This document shows, piece after piece, positions 50,712 through 59,228 of a stretch of DNA of 64,000 nt. The position numbers and the translations under genes are program-made. Under the pieces are notes generated by a model, which was not told where the DNA came from, did no database searches, and saw only the letters and a program-made list of their open reading frames with translations. Each line of letters opens with the position of its first letter. Within the stretch, counting starts at the first letter, position 1. Source of the DNA: an uncultured Porphyromonadaceae bacterium (GTDB taxonomy: Bacteria > Bacteroidota > Bacteroidia > Bacteroidales > Muribaculaceae); the NCBI GenBank assembly GCA_900540625.1, contig UQGP01000002.1:62001-126000 (forward strand). Reading direction: 5' to 3'.

Positions 50712-52175
50712 TCACTTGGCTGCTACCAATGCGCGGCGTGCTTGCAGTTCCCAAGTACGGATACGATCCTTGTACAAGTTGTTGTTGTTCATCTTAACTA
50801 TGTCGAGGGCGGCATCGGAGTTGTCTTCCCAGCGACGGCACAGGTATACAACATCGTATACACGACCTATCTGGAAGTGACGCGAGAAGGCCAGACCCAG
50901 AGCATAGTCTTCACCATAGGAGGTATTGGGCACGTGGATTTCGCGCAATACGGGAGTATAGAATGCTCGGGGAGCGCCCAAACCGTTGATGCGCAGTGCG
51001 TTGTTGCGGCCGTTCTCCGGAGTCCATTCTTTGTGGTCGATTACGCCCGGCGGTATGGGGTTTTTGTCGATGTCTGTAAGCATGTATGTACCTACAACCA
51101 TGGCGCACTTTTGCTCGTAGAAGGCTGCAACCATCTTGGCCAAGGTGTTCTCATCGGAATATACGTCATCGCTGTCCAGCTGCACGGCAAATTTGCCGCA
51201 CTTGGGATGCTGTACACCTGCATTCCAGCAACCGCCGATGCCCAGATCATCGCGCTGAGGCACGATGTGTACCAGACGTGGGTCGTCCTTGAACTCGTCG
51301 ATAGCCTCGGTGGTACCGTCTGTCGAGTGGTTGTCAATGACGATGAGGTTGAAGGGGAAGTCGGTCTTTTGGGACAGGACGCTGCGTATAGCATCGCGGA
51401 TGGTACGAATACGGTTGCGCACGGGGATGATCACAGAAGCCTCGTATTCAAAGTTGCCCTTGTTGAAGTCGATTTCATCAAATTTAGGCTCGAGGTATCC
51501 TCCTACCGCTTTGAGGTGCGCGGTGCAGGCCTTTTCCATTTCGATTTGGACGCCGCGGTTCTTGGGATCTACATAATCAAATATTTTTTCGCCGCTCTTA
51601 CGATTGTCAACGGTTACATCGCTGTAGAGGTATTCGTTGATGTGTACGATGGGTGCTATGCGGCTCAGACGCAGACGCAGGTCGTAGAGACCGGCAGCTG
51701 TGTAGTGTACGTCGATACCGGCAGCTGCCTTCTTGAGGACTTCGGTATCAAAGAAGAGTACCGAACCGAAGTTGAAGTCGTCGCGGAGCGAGCCTTCCTG
51801 ATAGTCGATGACGGGAGCATTGCTCTTTTTGCCTTCCAAGATGGTGTACGAGTCGGAATACATCATACCGGCCTTGGAGTCGCCGGCCAGACGTACAAAA
51901 CGGTCAAGGGCAAGATATCCCATCACGAGATTGTTGTACTTGGTGTACAGCAGGGTATAGGGTGCCTTGGCGGCCTCGGCAATCTTGATCATAGTTTCCG
52001 AGGAGTTGAGCGCATCGATATGTACCAGGGTACAGCCTTCTACGGCGGTGGCAGCGGCATCGGTGGCCAGCAGATAGATGTTGTTGACTAAGGCGCTTTC
52101 GCGGAGTCCGTCGATGGTGGCTTTGGCCTGGGCAGCATCAACGTACGGAATGAAGCAGTCTATTGCTTGTCTCAT
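50712..52175 (-). CDS. GT2-family glycosyltransferase with an N-terminal extra domain
   Basis: 487 residues. A GT-A GT2 core begins near residue 230 (EASVIIPVRNRIRTIRDAI, then LIVIDNHSTDGT) with the metal motif DSDD in AVQLDSDDVYSDE. The first ~220 residues (MRQAIDCFIPYVDAAQAKATIDGL) look like a second, divergent GT-A-like domain. No membrane helix is seen. Bacteroidales copies are found beside the DUF4922, SpoIID and AmpG genes, as here; donor and acceptor are unknown. Confidence 0.82.
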   Translation of the reverse strand: MRQAIDCFIPYVDAAQAKATIDGLRESALVNNIYLLATDAAATAVEGCTLVHIDALNSSETMIKIAEAAKAPYTLLYTKYNNLVMGYLALDRFVRLAGDSKAGMMYSDSYTILEGKKSNAPVIDYQEGSLRDDFNFGSVLFFDTEVLKKAAAGIDVHYTAAGLYDLRLRLSRIAPIVHINEYLYSDVTVDNRKSGEKIFDYVDPKNRGVQIEMEKACTAHLKAVGGYLEPKFDEIDFNKGNFEYEASVIIPVRNRIRTIRDAIRSVLSQKTDFPFNLIVIDNHSTDGTTEAIDEFKDDPRLVHIVPQRDDLGIGGCWNAGVQHPKCGKFAVQLDSDDVYSDENTLAKMVAAFYEQKCAMVVGTYMLTDIDKNPIPPGVIDHKEWTPENGRNNALRINGLGAPRAFYTPVLREIHVPNTSYGEDYALGLAFSRHFQIGRVYDVVYLCRRWEDNSDAALDIVKMNNNNLYKDRIRTWELQARRALVAAK

Positions 52176-52251
52176 AGGGATAATATTTTATAAATGATTT
52201 TTTGGATGTTCTATGTATTGTAGCGTTTATTTGACCTTTATCCTCTCTACT

Positions 52252-52304
52252 TTCTTAAGGTCCTTAGGGTCTTTAATGTCCTTAAGATCTTGGTTTCTTA
52301 GGGT
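52252..52304. repeat. degenerate 9-bp tandem array (TCCTTAAGG-like)
   Basis: Units in exact 9-bp register: TTCTTAAGG, TCCTTAGGG, TCTTTAATG, TCCTTAAGA, TCTTGGTTT, CTTAGGGTG. It lies in the 183-bp gap between the amidase stop and the GT2 start. A related array is at 59142-59210. Confidence 0.6.
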
Positions 52305-52358
52305 GTTTGGACGCTTATGATTTGGAGGATGTCACTATATCATTTTCTATGCCGGGTA

Positions 52359-55300
52359 TCAACGTTTCTTTGTCTTTTTGGCCGGGGCTACTGCAACCTT
52401 GGTTAAGGGTTCGAAGAAGCGGAGCACGCGATTCATAAGGGCGGTGCGGGCTTCGGCATCGGAGATGGTCTCGAAGGGGAAACCAATGACCACAGTGCGG
52501 TATGCACCGTTGTCAAAGGCTGTACCGGCCACGAGATTGTTCTCGCTGTAGCGCAGGAAGGTGCAACCTTTCTTAGCATCGGGAGCGTAGAAGGAGTCCG
52601 GTGACTCGGCTGCATAGCTCTCGGCGTTGAGCGTAACGTGGAAGGGGTATGTCGCTTTGGCATTGAGCCGGTCAAAGCGTGTCTGTACCTGGTAAGCGCT
52701 GCCTTCGATAGTGGCCTGGCCTACTCGCCAGTGGTATCCGAGAACTTCGGTAGCAAAACGTTGGTCGCGCTCTGCCGTTTCCTTGCTCGAGAATGGATTG
52801 TCCCATAAGTCGGTAGCTACGAACGAGCCGCTGACAAAGAAGGATGTTCCGGCCTTGGTCATAGCTTCGATTTTGTTCTGTAGAGCCGTATCGAAGGTCT
52901 TATAGCGTGTGCCATATACTCCGCGCCCCTTGGCTATCTCTTTCTGTTTGCCCAAGATGAGGTCAACCACGCGAGCATCGTCCTTGCTTGCCGGACGAGA
53001 TGCAAAGGCGGATGCGCTGCTGCCGGTGAAGCCATAGCCGGCTTCGCGCACGGCCTGACCGTGGGTGTAGATATAGTCGTAAGTGTTGCCTGCCAGGACT
53101 TTGTCTTCGTAATTGGCACGCGATGCGCCAAAACCGGCAGCGTCATCGTCCATCCACGGGATGTTGCGACGGAACTCGAAGGTGCGACCTATGTAGCTGA
53201 TATCCTGCATATAGGGTACTCCGGGGTCGCGCTCGTCATAGAATCCGGCAATTTCGCCCGAGTCAAACCAATCGGGAGCGCTCACGCGAGTAAAGCCGTT
53301 GACAATCTCGACGCGCGGAGCCTCGGGACGATAGCATAGAGCCACAACCATCGAGGGGAAGGATACACCGCCGTCATTGCCTGCGATGACACGGTAGCTG
53401 TGTATGGCATCATCCTTGACGGTGATATCATAGTACGGTTTGGTGACGCGAGCAATCTTGACAAAAGCGCCGTCGCCTACCCTTTCTTCTATATTATAAT
53501 ATGTGGGAGTAGCCGTAGCCTCGAGTGTATCGACGGTGGCGGCCCATGTCAGTGCATAGCGGCCATCCTTTCCGGCAGGTGTCACAGCGATGTCGTGCAC
53601 GGGCAGGGGTTGTACCACATAATCGTATCCATCGCGCGATGCCAGGAATTGAAGCATACCTTTGTAGACGGCACGTGACACTACAAAACGGAATTCAGGG
53701 TCAAGGCCGTACTTCATATCTGCAAAGTTCTGGTGCGAGAGCAATTCGAGAAGCATAGCCGGTACTTCGGGGACACGAGCCTCGTAGTATGATTGATCCC
53801 ACATACCGCGGCGAGTCCAATTAGGCTCGAAAGTGCGGCGAATATCGTTGGTGATATTGGTCATCACCAAGTCGGTGAAGTCACGCGAAGCGTAGCGCGA
53901 GGTGCCATTGGCGTAGTCGGTGCCGCGTTCTTGCCCATCGGTGCAGTATATACCCAAGGTTCCTATAATCGAATCATTGAGCGTCGTACCTGCATCGGAA
54001 TGCCATGCAAAGGATAAATCCACGGGTATACGTAGACCCTTGCTGTCGGGAAGCATGGACGACCCTCCGGTCAACCAATTGACCCATAGGCCGCGACAGC
54101 GGTAGTCATCGGTGTAATCATTGACGTTTTTAGATGGCGTATATACGCTGTCGGGAGCGCCTGCCCATTGCAACCAGTAGCGTGCACCCTCGGTAAAACG
54201 GGGATAACCGCTGGCAACGTATTCATAATCTATCGAATCAAGTGGCTCAATGACCTTACGTGCCACGTTGCCCATACCGCCGCCTATTTTGACGGCATCG
54301 GCGGTGACGGTGCTTCCGGCCTTAGCCGAAAGATTGGACAGTGTGACCACCGCTTGATGTCCGGCGGCAAGATCGAAGTGTCCGAGATATATCCAAGTGC
54401 CGCCGCCCATAGACTGATTGACGGTAAAGTGGCGTGCGCCACCGGCGGTATTGACGGTATAGGTTGCGTCCGTAGCCGAAGCGTCGTCACTGATGTACGA
54501 TACATATACCGCATAAGTTCCGCGTTGCGGGATATTGGCCATCCAACGCACTTCCGAAGCATCGGAAGCACGATCCACGGTAGTGGCCTTCAAGGCTGTA
54601 CCGTCGCGGAAGGGATTATCGCCGTTATGTAATTCGGCCTTGGCATATCCGAAGCCGGGGGTCTTATCTGTCGTCCAGGCATTGCCGTATACCACCGAGC
54701 CGGAGGCATTGCCGCCGTCGTTGTCCACGATAATTTCGGTGGTATTGATATCACGCTCGCGAGGGCTCATGACGTAGGCTCCGGCATTACGCAACATCGG
54801 CATCAGGAAGGGCATTACATAACTCTGTGTATACAAGTCTTCGACCGTCTGGAAGATACGGGCACGCTGCCATTCCCAACGATTGAGTTTGGGTTCGAAG
54901 TACCATCCGTGGCTCTGCCACAGAGCGATATTGCGGTTTTGCAAGCCGCGAGGTGCCGCATCTGCATCAAGGTCGCGGACAAAAGGCGCCTTCTCGGTGG
55001 GGCCGACAACGCGCTTGGGCGCAAACAATATAAGATTGTCCATATTGGTTCGAGCCACTTCCTTGCCCGAACGGTCACGATCGACCACGTACATTTCCAC
55101 GCGGTAGCCTTCGTATTTCTTGCCCATAGCGGCACTCACATCGGCCTTGATTGAGGCTAAATTGTCCGCACGCAAGGGTATGTATGCGCAGTTTTCGTTG
55201 CAGTCCACACGTAATACACGTGCAGCATCGTCAGCATCCACGCAGTCCACTCTTATCGGACCGAGACCGCTGGTACCGGGTAGATAATTGCGCAATACGG

Positions 55301-55409
55301 ATGCGGCTGCAGCATTGGCGTCCTTGCCAAGCTCTGCCGCTACGGAGTTACCGGCGCCCCAAACCGAGGCGGAAATCACTATCGCTGTGACTATAAATCG
55401 ATTTACCAT
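52359..55409 (-). CDS. large exported N-acetylmuramoyl-L-alanine amidase-like protein ('xanthan lyase' type)
   Basis: 1016 residues from the ATG at 55409, chosen because MVNRFIVTAIVISASVWGAG is a signal peptide; an ATG nine codons upstream is the alternative. A golvesin-type beta-sandwich lies at roughly 270-380 (YAVYVSYISDDASATDATY). An Amidase_3-like domain is split around it, with its C-terminal half clear: LSFAWHSDAG (metal histidine), then VPAMLLELLSHQNFADM (catalytic glutamate) and SRAVYKGMLQFL. A fibronectin-like module follows, then a C-terminal alpha/beta domain. Databases often call this family xanthan lyase, but the amidase features and the murein-salvage context argue for cutting MurNAc-L-Ala bonds. 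A -7 box precedes it. Confidence 0.8.
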   Translation of the reverse strand: MVNRFIVTAIVISASVWGAGNSVAAELGKDANAAAASVLRNYLPGTSGLGPIRVDCVDADDAARVLRVDCNENCAYIPLRADNLASIKADVSAAMGKKYEGYRVEMYVVDRDRSGKEVARTNMDNLILFAPKRVVGPTEKAPFVRDLDADAAPRGLQNRNIALWQSHGWYFEPKLNRWEWQRARIFQTVEDLYTQSYVMPFLMPMLRNAGAYVMSPRERDINTTEIIVDNDGGNASGSVVYGNAWTTDKTPGFGYAKAELHNGDNPFRDGTALKATTVDRASDASEVRWMANIPQRGTYAVYVSYISDDASATDATYTVNTAGGARHFTVNQSMGGGTWIYLGHFDLAAGHQAVVTLSNLSAKAGSTVTADAVKIGGGMGNVARKVIEPLDSIDYEYVASGYPRFTEGARYWLQWAGAPDSVYTPSKNVNDYTDDYRCRGLWVNWLTGGSSMLPDSKGLRIPVDLSFAWHSDAGTTLNDSIIGTLGIYCTDGQERGTDYANGTSRYASRDFTDLVMTNITNDIRRTFEPNWTRRGMWDQSYYEARVPEVPAMLLELLSHQNFADMKYGLDPEFRFVVSRAVYKGMLQFLASRDGYDYVVQPLPVHDIAVTPAGKDGRYALTWAATVDTLEATATPTYYNIEERVGDGAFVKIARVTKPYYDITVKDDAIHSYRVIAGNDGGVSFPSMVVALCYRPEAPRVEIVNGFTRVSAPDWFDSGEIAGFYDERDPGVPYMQDISYIGRTFEFRRNIPWMDDDAAGFGASRANYEDKVLAGNTYDYIYTHGQAVREAGYGFTGSSASAFASRPASKDDARVVDLILGKQKEIAKGRGVYGTRYKTFDTALQNKIEAMTKAGTSFFVSGSFVATDLWDNPFSSKETAERDQRFATEVLGYHWRVGQATIEGSAYQVQTRFDRLNAKATYPFHVTLNAESYAAESPDSFYAPDAKKGCTFLRYSENNLVAGTAFDNGAYRTVVIGFPFETISDAEARTALMNRVLRFFEPLTKVAVAPAKKTKKR

Positions 55410-55463
55410 TGCTTTAGATGTTTCGGCGGAAAGCATTGCGGCCTCCCATAGGGTTTATACCTA

Positions 55464-55471
55464 CAAAGATA
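55464..55471 (-). promoter_or_regulatory. -7 box for the amidase and the downstream murein-salvage run
   Basis: The minus strand reads TATCTTTG, 55 bp before the ATG at 55409. This is the only exact -7 box I see upstream on the minus strand of the whole 38.5-55.4 kb run. Confidence 0.65.
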
Positions 55472-55765
55472 CGGACTTTTTTTGGCTAAAGGCATATATC
55501 ATTATCTAAAAAAGCGAGAAATCAACAAATTTTAATTATCAAATACATAATTTTACACAAATCGCACATCCGTCCGACATCCTGAAATCCAATCTCCTCC
55601 CCTATTTTGCACTTACGAAAAAATATGTCTTTCACGCTCACAAAAAGCATTTTACACCGCCGAGAAGTCCATGACCGAAGACCGCAATTCCCGGATTTAC
55701 GACATGTCCTTATTTGCCGAATTTGTCACCTGTCATTCTACGTTCCATAATCCAAATAAATTTCG

Positions 55766-55777
55766 TACCTTTGCACC
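55766..55777 (+). promoter_or_regulatory. -7 box for the wecC-wecG-wecB operon
   Basis: TACCTTTG followed by CACC, the classic Bacteroidales -7 with its GCA extension. It leaves a leader of about 115 nt before wecC. No good -33 at 19-21 bp. Confidence 0.65.
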
Positions 55778-55894
55778 ACCTAAACACACACGCGCAAAAG
55801 TGCCTAGTGTGGCATAAACCTATGAATTGCCGCAGACGGCGCCATCAAGTTGCAAAACATTGAATACAAATAACAAAAACATATAATCAGCTTT

Positions 55895-57100
55895 ATGAAA
55901 GCCTGCTTCATGGGATTGGGCTACATCGGACTGCCCACCGCAATCATTGCCGCCAAGCACGGCGTTCACGTCATCGGCGTGGACATTAATGCCGACGTTG
56001 TCGCACAAACTAACGCCGGACACCTTCATATTATCGAACCCGGATTGGGCGATTTGCTGCGCGAAGTAGTCGCCAACGGTAGTCTGCATGCACAGACAGC
56101 ACCCGAGACCGCCGATGCATTCTTCATCGTAGTGCCTACGCCTTTCAAGGGCGACCACCAACCCGACGTAAGCTATGTCGAGGCTGCCACCCGCGCCGTC
56201 ATCCCTTGTCTCAAAGAGGGCGACCTCTTTGTCATCGAATCCACCTCGCCCGTGGGTACCACCGAGGCTATGGCCGAAATCATCTTCGCCGAACGTCCCG
56301 AACTCAAAGGTAAAATATACATTGCATACTGCCCCGAACGCGTCCTGCCCGGAAACGTCATCTACGAATTGGTGCACAACGACCGCGTCATCGGTGGTCT
56401 CGATGAGGCTTCCACCAAGAAAGCTCAGGCATTCTATGCACAGTTTGTCCAAGGAACTCTGCACCCCACCAATGCCCGCACCGCCGAGATGTGCAAACTC
56501 ACCGAAAACTCGTCACGCGACGTGCAGATAGCTTTCGCCAACGAGTTGTCCCTGATATGCGACCGCGCCGGCATCAACGTTTGGGAACTTATCTCCCTGG
56601 CAAACAAGCATCCGCGCGTCAACATCCTGCAACCCGGCTGCGGCGTAGGCGGACACTGCATCGCCGTCGACCCCTACTTCCTCACCGCAGCATTCCCCGA
56701 GGAGGCAAAGATTATCGCCACGGCACGCGCCATCAACAACCATAAAGCCGACTGGTGCGCACTCAAGACCATCAACGCCATACTTCGCTTCATCAACGAG
56801 CGCCATCGTCGTCCCGTAGTGGCTATGATGGGTGTGGCATTCAAGCCCGATATCGACGACTTGCGCGAAAGCCCGGCTCGCCATATTATCGACGCCGTAG
56901 TCGCCGATAAGCCCGATGCCGAAATTCTGGTAGTGGAGCCCAACGTGCCCTCGCACCCTATATACAAGCTCACCAACTACCGCGAGGCTTACGATCGCGC
57001 CGATATCGTTGCGTTCCTCACCGCACACACTCCCTTCAAGGGTCTGCCCTGGCGCGATGACAAGGTAATACTCGACTTCTGCGGTATCTTCAAGAAATAA
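55895..57100 (+). CDS. wecC: UDP-N-acetyl-D-mannosamine dehydrogenase
   Basis: 401 residues. It oxidises UDP-ManNAc twice with NAD+ to UDP-ManNAcA. The NAD-binding Rossmann loop is FMGLGYIGLPTAIIAAKHG (4-22), the central domain has STSPVGTTE and YCPERVLPG, and the catalytic cysteine is in GVGGHCIAVDPYFL (about C255). The C-terminal UDP-binding domain shows VAFKPDIDDLRESPA. WecC is told from other UDP-sugar dehydrogenases by this GGHCI context and by wecB two genes on. First gene of a three-gene operon. Confidence 0.92.
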   Translation: MKACFMGLGYIGLPTAIIAAKHGVHVIGVDINADVVAQTNAGHLHIIEPGLGDLLREVVANGSLHAQTAPETADAFFIVVPTPFKGDHQPDVSYVEAATRAVIPCLKEGDLFVIESTSPVGTTEAMAEIIFAERPELKGKIYIAYCPERVLPGNVIYELVHNDRVIGGLDEASTKKAQAFYAQFVQGTLHPTNARTAEMCKLTENSSRDVQIAFANELSLICDRAGINVWELISLANKHPRVNILQPGCGVGGHCIAVDPYFLTAAFPEEAKIIATARAINNHKADWCALKTINAILRFINERHRRPVVAMMGVAFKPDIDDLRESPARHIIDAVVADKPDAEILVVEPNVPSHPIYKLTNYREAYDRADIVAFLTAHTPFKGLPWRDDKVILDFCGIFKK

Positions 57101-57101
57101 T

Positions 57102-57863
57102 ATGCCCATGTCTCAGACACAAGGCACTGACAGTGCACGCGCGGCCGCCGGCAACATCGCCGACGACCGCGTAGACTTGCGCGGGGTCAAGGTGCACGCC
57201 TTCGACTCGGCCGACAGCCTTATGGATTATGCCGATGCACACCCCGGCATACTCGTGGCTGTCAACGCCGAAAAAATTATGAACGCCAACGCCACCACCC
57301 TGCCCATAATCAACAACAACATCGCATACTGCGACGGCTCGGGCGCGGTACTCGCCGCACGACAGAAAGGTGCCAAAGGCGCCGTCAAAATCGCCGGATG
57401 CGAGTTGTGGCTGCACATCATCGACAGACACCACAGCGACCGCACATTCTACATCGTCGGAGCAACCCCGGAGGTGCACGACAAGACCATCGAAGGGCTG
57501 CTGAAACGCTATCCCGACATCCGCATCGTCGGACACCGCGACGGATACATTCGCGATGATGCCCAACGTCAAGCGCTTATAGACGATGTAGCCGAAAAAC
57601 GCCCGGACATAGTATTTGTTGCCATGGGCTCGCCAAAGCAGGAAATACTCATGGCCGATATGCAACACCGTCACCCCAAAGCCATATATCAGGGCTTGGG
57701 CGGAAGTTTCGATGTATTTACAGGCACGGTGGCACGCGCACCGCGCTGGTGGATAGACCACAATCTCGAATTTGCATACCGTCTCATACGCCAGCCTCGG
57801 CGAATCACACGCAACTTCAAATTCATCCGCTACGCCTGGTGGCTGCTTTGGCACAAATTCTAA
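57102..57863 (+). CDS. wecG: WecG/TagA/CpsF-family glycosyltransferase, probable ManNAcA transferase
   Basis: 253 residues. GT26-family motifs are AVNAEKIMNAN (about 53-63), YCDGSGAVLAAR, IVGATPEVHDKTIEGL, VAMGSPKQE (about 183-191) and the C-terminal GGSFDVFTGTVARAPRWW. E. coli WecG adds ManNAcA to lipid I of enterobacterial common antigen. The neighbours wecC and wecB, which make UDP-ManNAcA, support that donor here; TagA-type use of ManNAc is the alternative. It starts 1 bp after wecC's stop. Confidence 0.9.
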   Translation: MPMSQTQGTDSARAAAGNIADDRVDLRGVKVHAFDSADSLMDYADAHPGILVAVNAEKIMNANATTLPIINNNIAYCDGSGAVLAARQKGAKGAVKIAGCELWLHIIDRHHSDRTFYIVGATPEVHDKTIEGLLKRYPDIRIVGHRDGYIRDDAQRQALIDDVAEKRPDIVFVAMGSPKQEILMADMQHRHPKAIYQGLGGSFDVFTGTVARAPRWWIDHNLEFAYRLIRQPRRITRNFKFIRYAWWLLWHKF

Positions 57864-57957
57864 CAGCCCCTTCGACCGGCCTGACAGCCCTAACGCGTCC
57901 GGCACGTGCAAACATCACGACCGGACTCGGAACAAGACAAAACATATTCCAGCCGAT

Positions 57958-59121
57958 ATGAAAAAGAAAATAATGCCCGTCTTCGGCACACGCCCCGAAG
58001 CCATCAAGATGGCGCCTCTGGTCAAAGCACTTGAGGCCGCCTCGGACCGCTACGACACCGTAGTCACCGTCACCGGCCAACATCGACAAATGCTCGATCA
58101 GGTCCTCGGCCTCTTTGAAATTGTGCCGCAACACGATCTTGACATCATGCGGCCGGGACAGGATCTTTTCGACGTCACCATACGCATACTCGAGGGTATG
58201 CGCCGGGTATTGGCCGACGAAAAGCCCGACTTGGTACTGGTACACGGCGACACAGCCACTTCTACCGCAGCCGCTCTTGCCGCATTTTACTGCCGCATAC
58301 CGGTAGGACATGTCGAAGCCGGACTGCGCACAGGAGATATATACGCCCCTTGGCCCGAAGAAATGAACAGGCGCCTCACCGGCCGCCTGGCCACTATGCA
58401 CTTCGCCCCCACCGAAGCGGCACGGCTCAATCTACTGCGCGAAAACGTCGATCCTTCGGCAATCACCGTCACGGGCAATACCGTCATTGACGCCTTGGAC
58501 ATTGTAGTTTCCAAGCTCAATGGCGATGCCGAGTTGCGCACCTCCACCGCCGCATTGCTCAAAGAACGCGGATACGACACCGCACGTCTCGACGACGGCT
58601 CACGACGCCTGGTGCTCATCACCGGGCACCGACGCGAAAACTTCGGCGACGGTTTTCTCGATATCTGCCACGCCATACGCGACCTCGCAGCCAAATATCC
58701 CGACGTCGACTTCGTATATCCCATGCACCTCAACCCCAACGTCCGTCGGCCCATTGCACAGGTATTTCCCAAGGATGATTCGCCGGCCAATGTCTTTTTC
58801 ATCGAACCGCTGGACTACCTGCCCTTTGTGTATATGATGACACGCAGTCACATCATACTCACCGACAGCGGAGGCATTCAGGAGGAGGCCCCCTCTCTGG
58901 GCAAGCCGGTGCTGGTAATGCGTACCGTCACCGAACGTCCCGAAGCACTCGAAGCCGGCACAATACGCTTGGTGGGTACCGACCGCGCCAAAATCGTCAG
59001 CACCGCATCGCTGTACCTCGATGATGAGGACGAATACCGCCGCCACGCTTCCATAGCCAATCCCTACGGCGATGGTAAAGCCTGCAGCCGCATCATCGAA
59101 TACATCGACAGCCACTTATAA
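57958..59121 (+). CDS. wecB: UDP-N-acetylglucosamine 2-epimerase
   Basis: 387 residues from the ATG at 57958; the frame is open upstream but overlaps wecG and reads as non-coding. It interconverts UDP-GlcNAc and UDP-ManNAc, the substrate of WecC. Motifs are FGTRPEAIKMAPL (6-18), VHGDTATSTAAALAAF, HVEAGLRTGDIYAPWPEE, ITGHRRENFG and TDSGGIQEEAPSLGKPVL. All catalytic regions of the non-hydrolysing GT-B epimerases are present. Last gene of the wec group; the repeat array at 59142 follows. Confidence 0.95.
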   Translation: MKKKIMPVFGTRPEAIKMAPLVKALEAASDRYDTVVTVTGQHRQMLDQVLGLFEIVPQHDLDIMRPGQDLFDVTIRILEGMRRVLADEKPDLVLVHGDTATSTAAALAAFYCRIPVGHVEAGLRTGDIYAPWPEEMNRRLTGRLATMHFAPTEAARLNLLRENVDPSAITVTGNTVIDALDIVVSKLNGDAELRTSTAALLKERGYDTARLDDGSRRLVLITGHRRENFGDGFLDICHAIRDLAAKYPDVDFVYPMHLNPNVRRPIAQVFPKDDSPANVFFIEPLDYLPFVYMMTRSHIILTDSGGIQEEAPSLGKPVLVMRTVTERPEALEAGTIRLVGTDRAKIVSTASLYLDDEDEYRRHASIANPYGDGKACSRIIEYIDSHL

Positions 59122-59141
59122 TAAGATATAAAATAAGACAG

Positions 59142-59210
59142 CCTTTAATGTTCTTAGAATTCTTATTCTTAGAGTTCTTAGCACTCCAAAGGTCTTAGAA
59201 GTCCTCACCC
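59142..59210. repeat. degenerate 9-bp tandem array (TTCTTAGAA-like)
   Basis: CCTTTAATG, TTCTTAGAA, a 6-bp TTCTTA, TTCTTAGAG, TTCTTAGCA, CTCCAAAGG, TCTTAGAAG. Most of the 107-bp gap between wecB and the TrmH gene. The stretch CTTTAATGTTCTTAGAAT differs at only three of 18 bases from 52271-52288 in the other array, in the same orientation. Confidence 0.6.
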
Positions 59211-59228
59211 GGCTCCCTCCCAAAAAAG

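Larger units (their letters stand above)
55410..55894. other. 485-bp divergent region between the amidase and wecC
   Basis: AT-rich and without a convincing gene or RNA. It contains the minus-strand box at 55464 and the plus-strand box at 55766. The part 55500-55740 shows nothing I can interpret. Confidence 0.55.

Noticed and set aside
50679..52091. 470-codon plus-strand frame opposite the GT2 gene
   Set aside because: The minus frame has clear GT2 motifs and fits the operon; the plus frame has repetitive Val/Asp/Gly text and no motifs.
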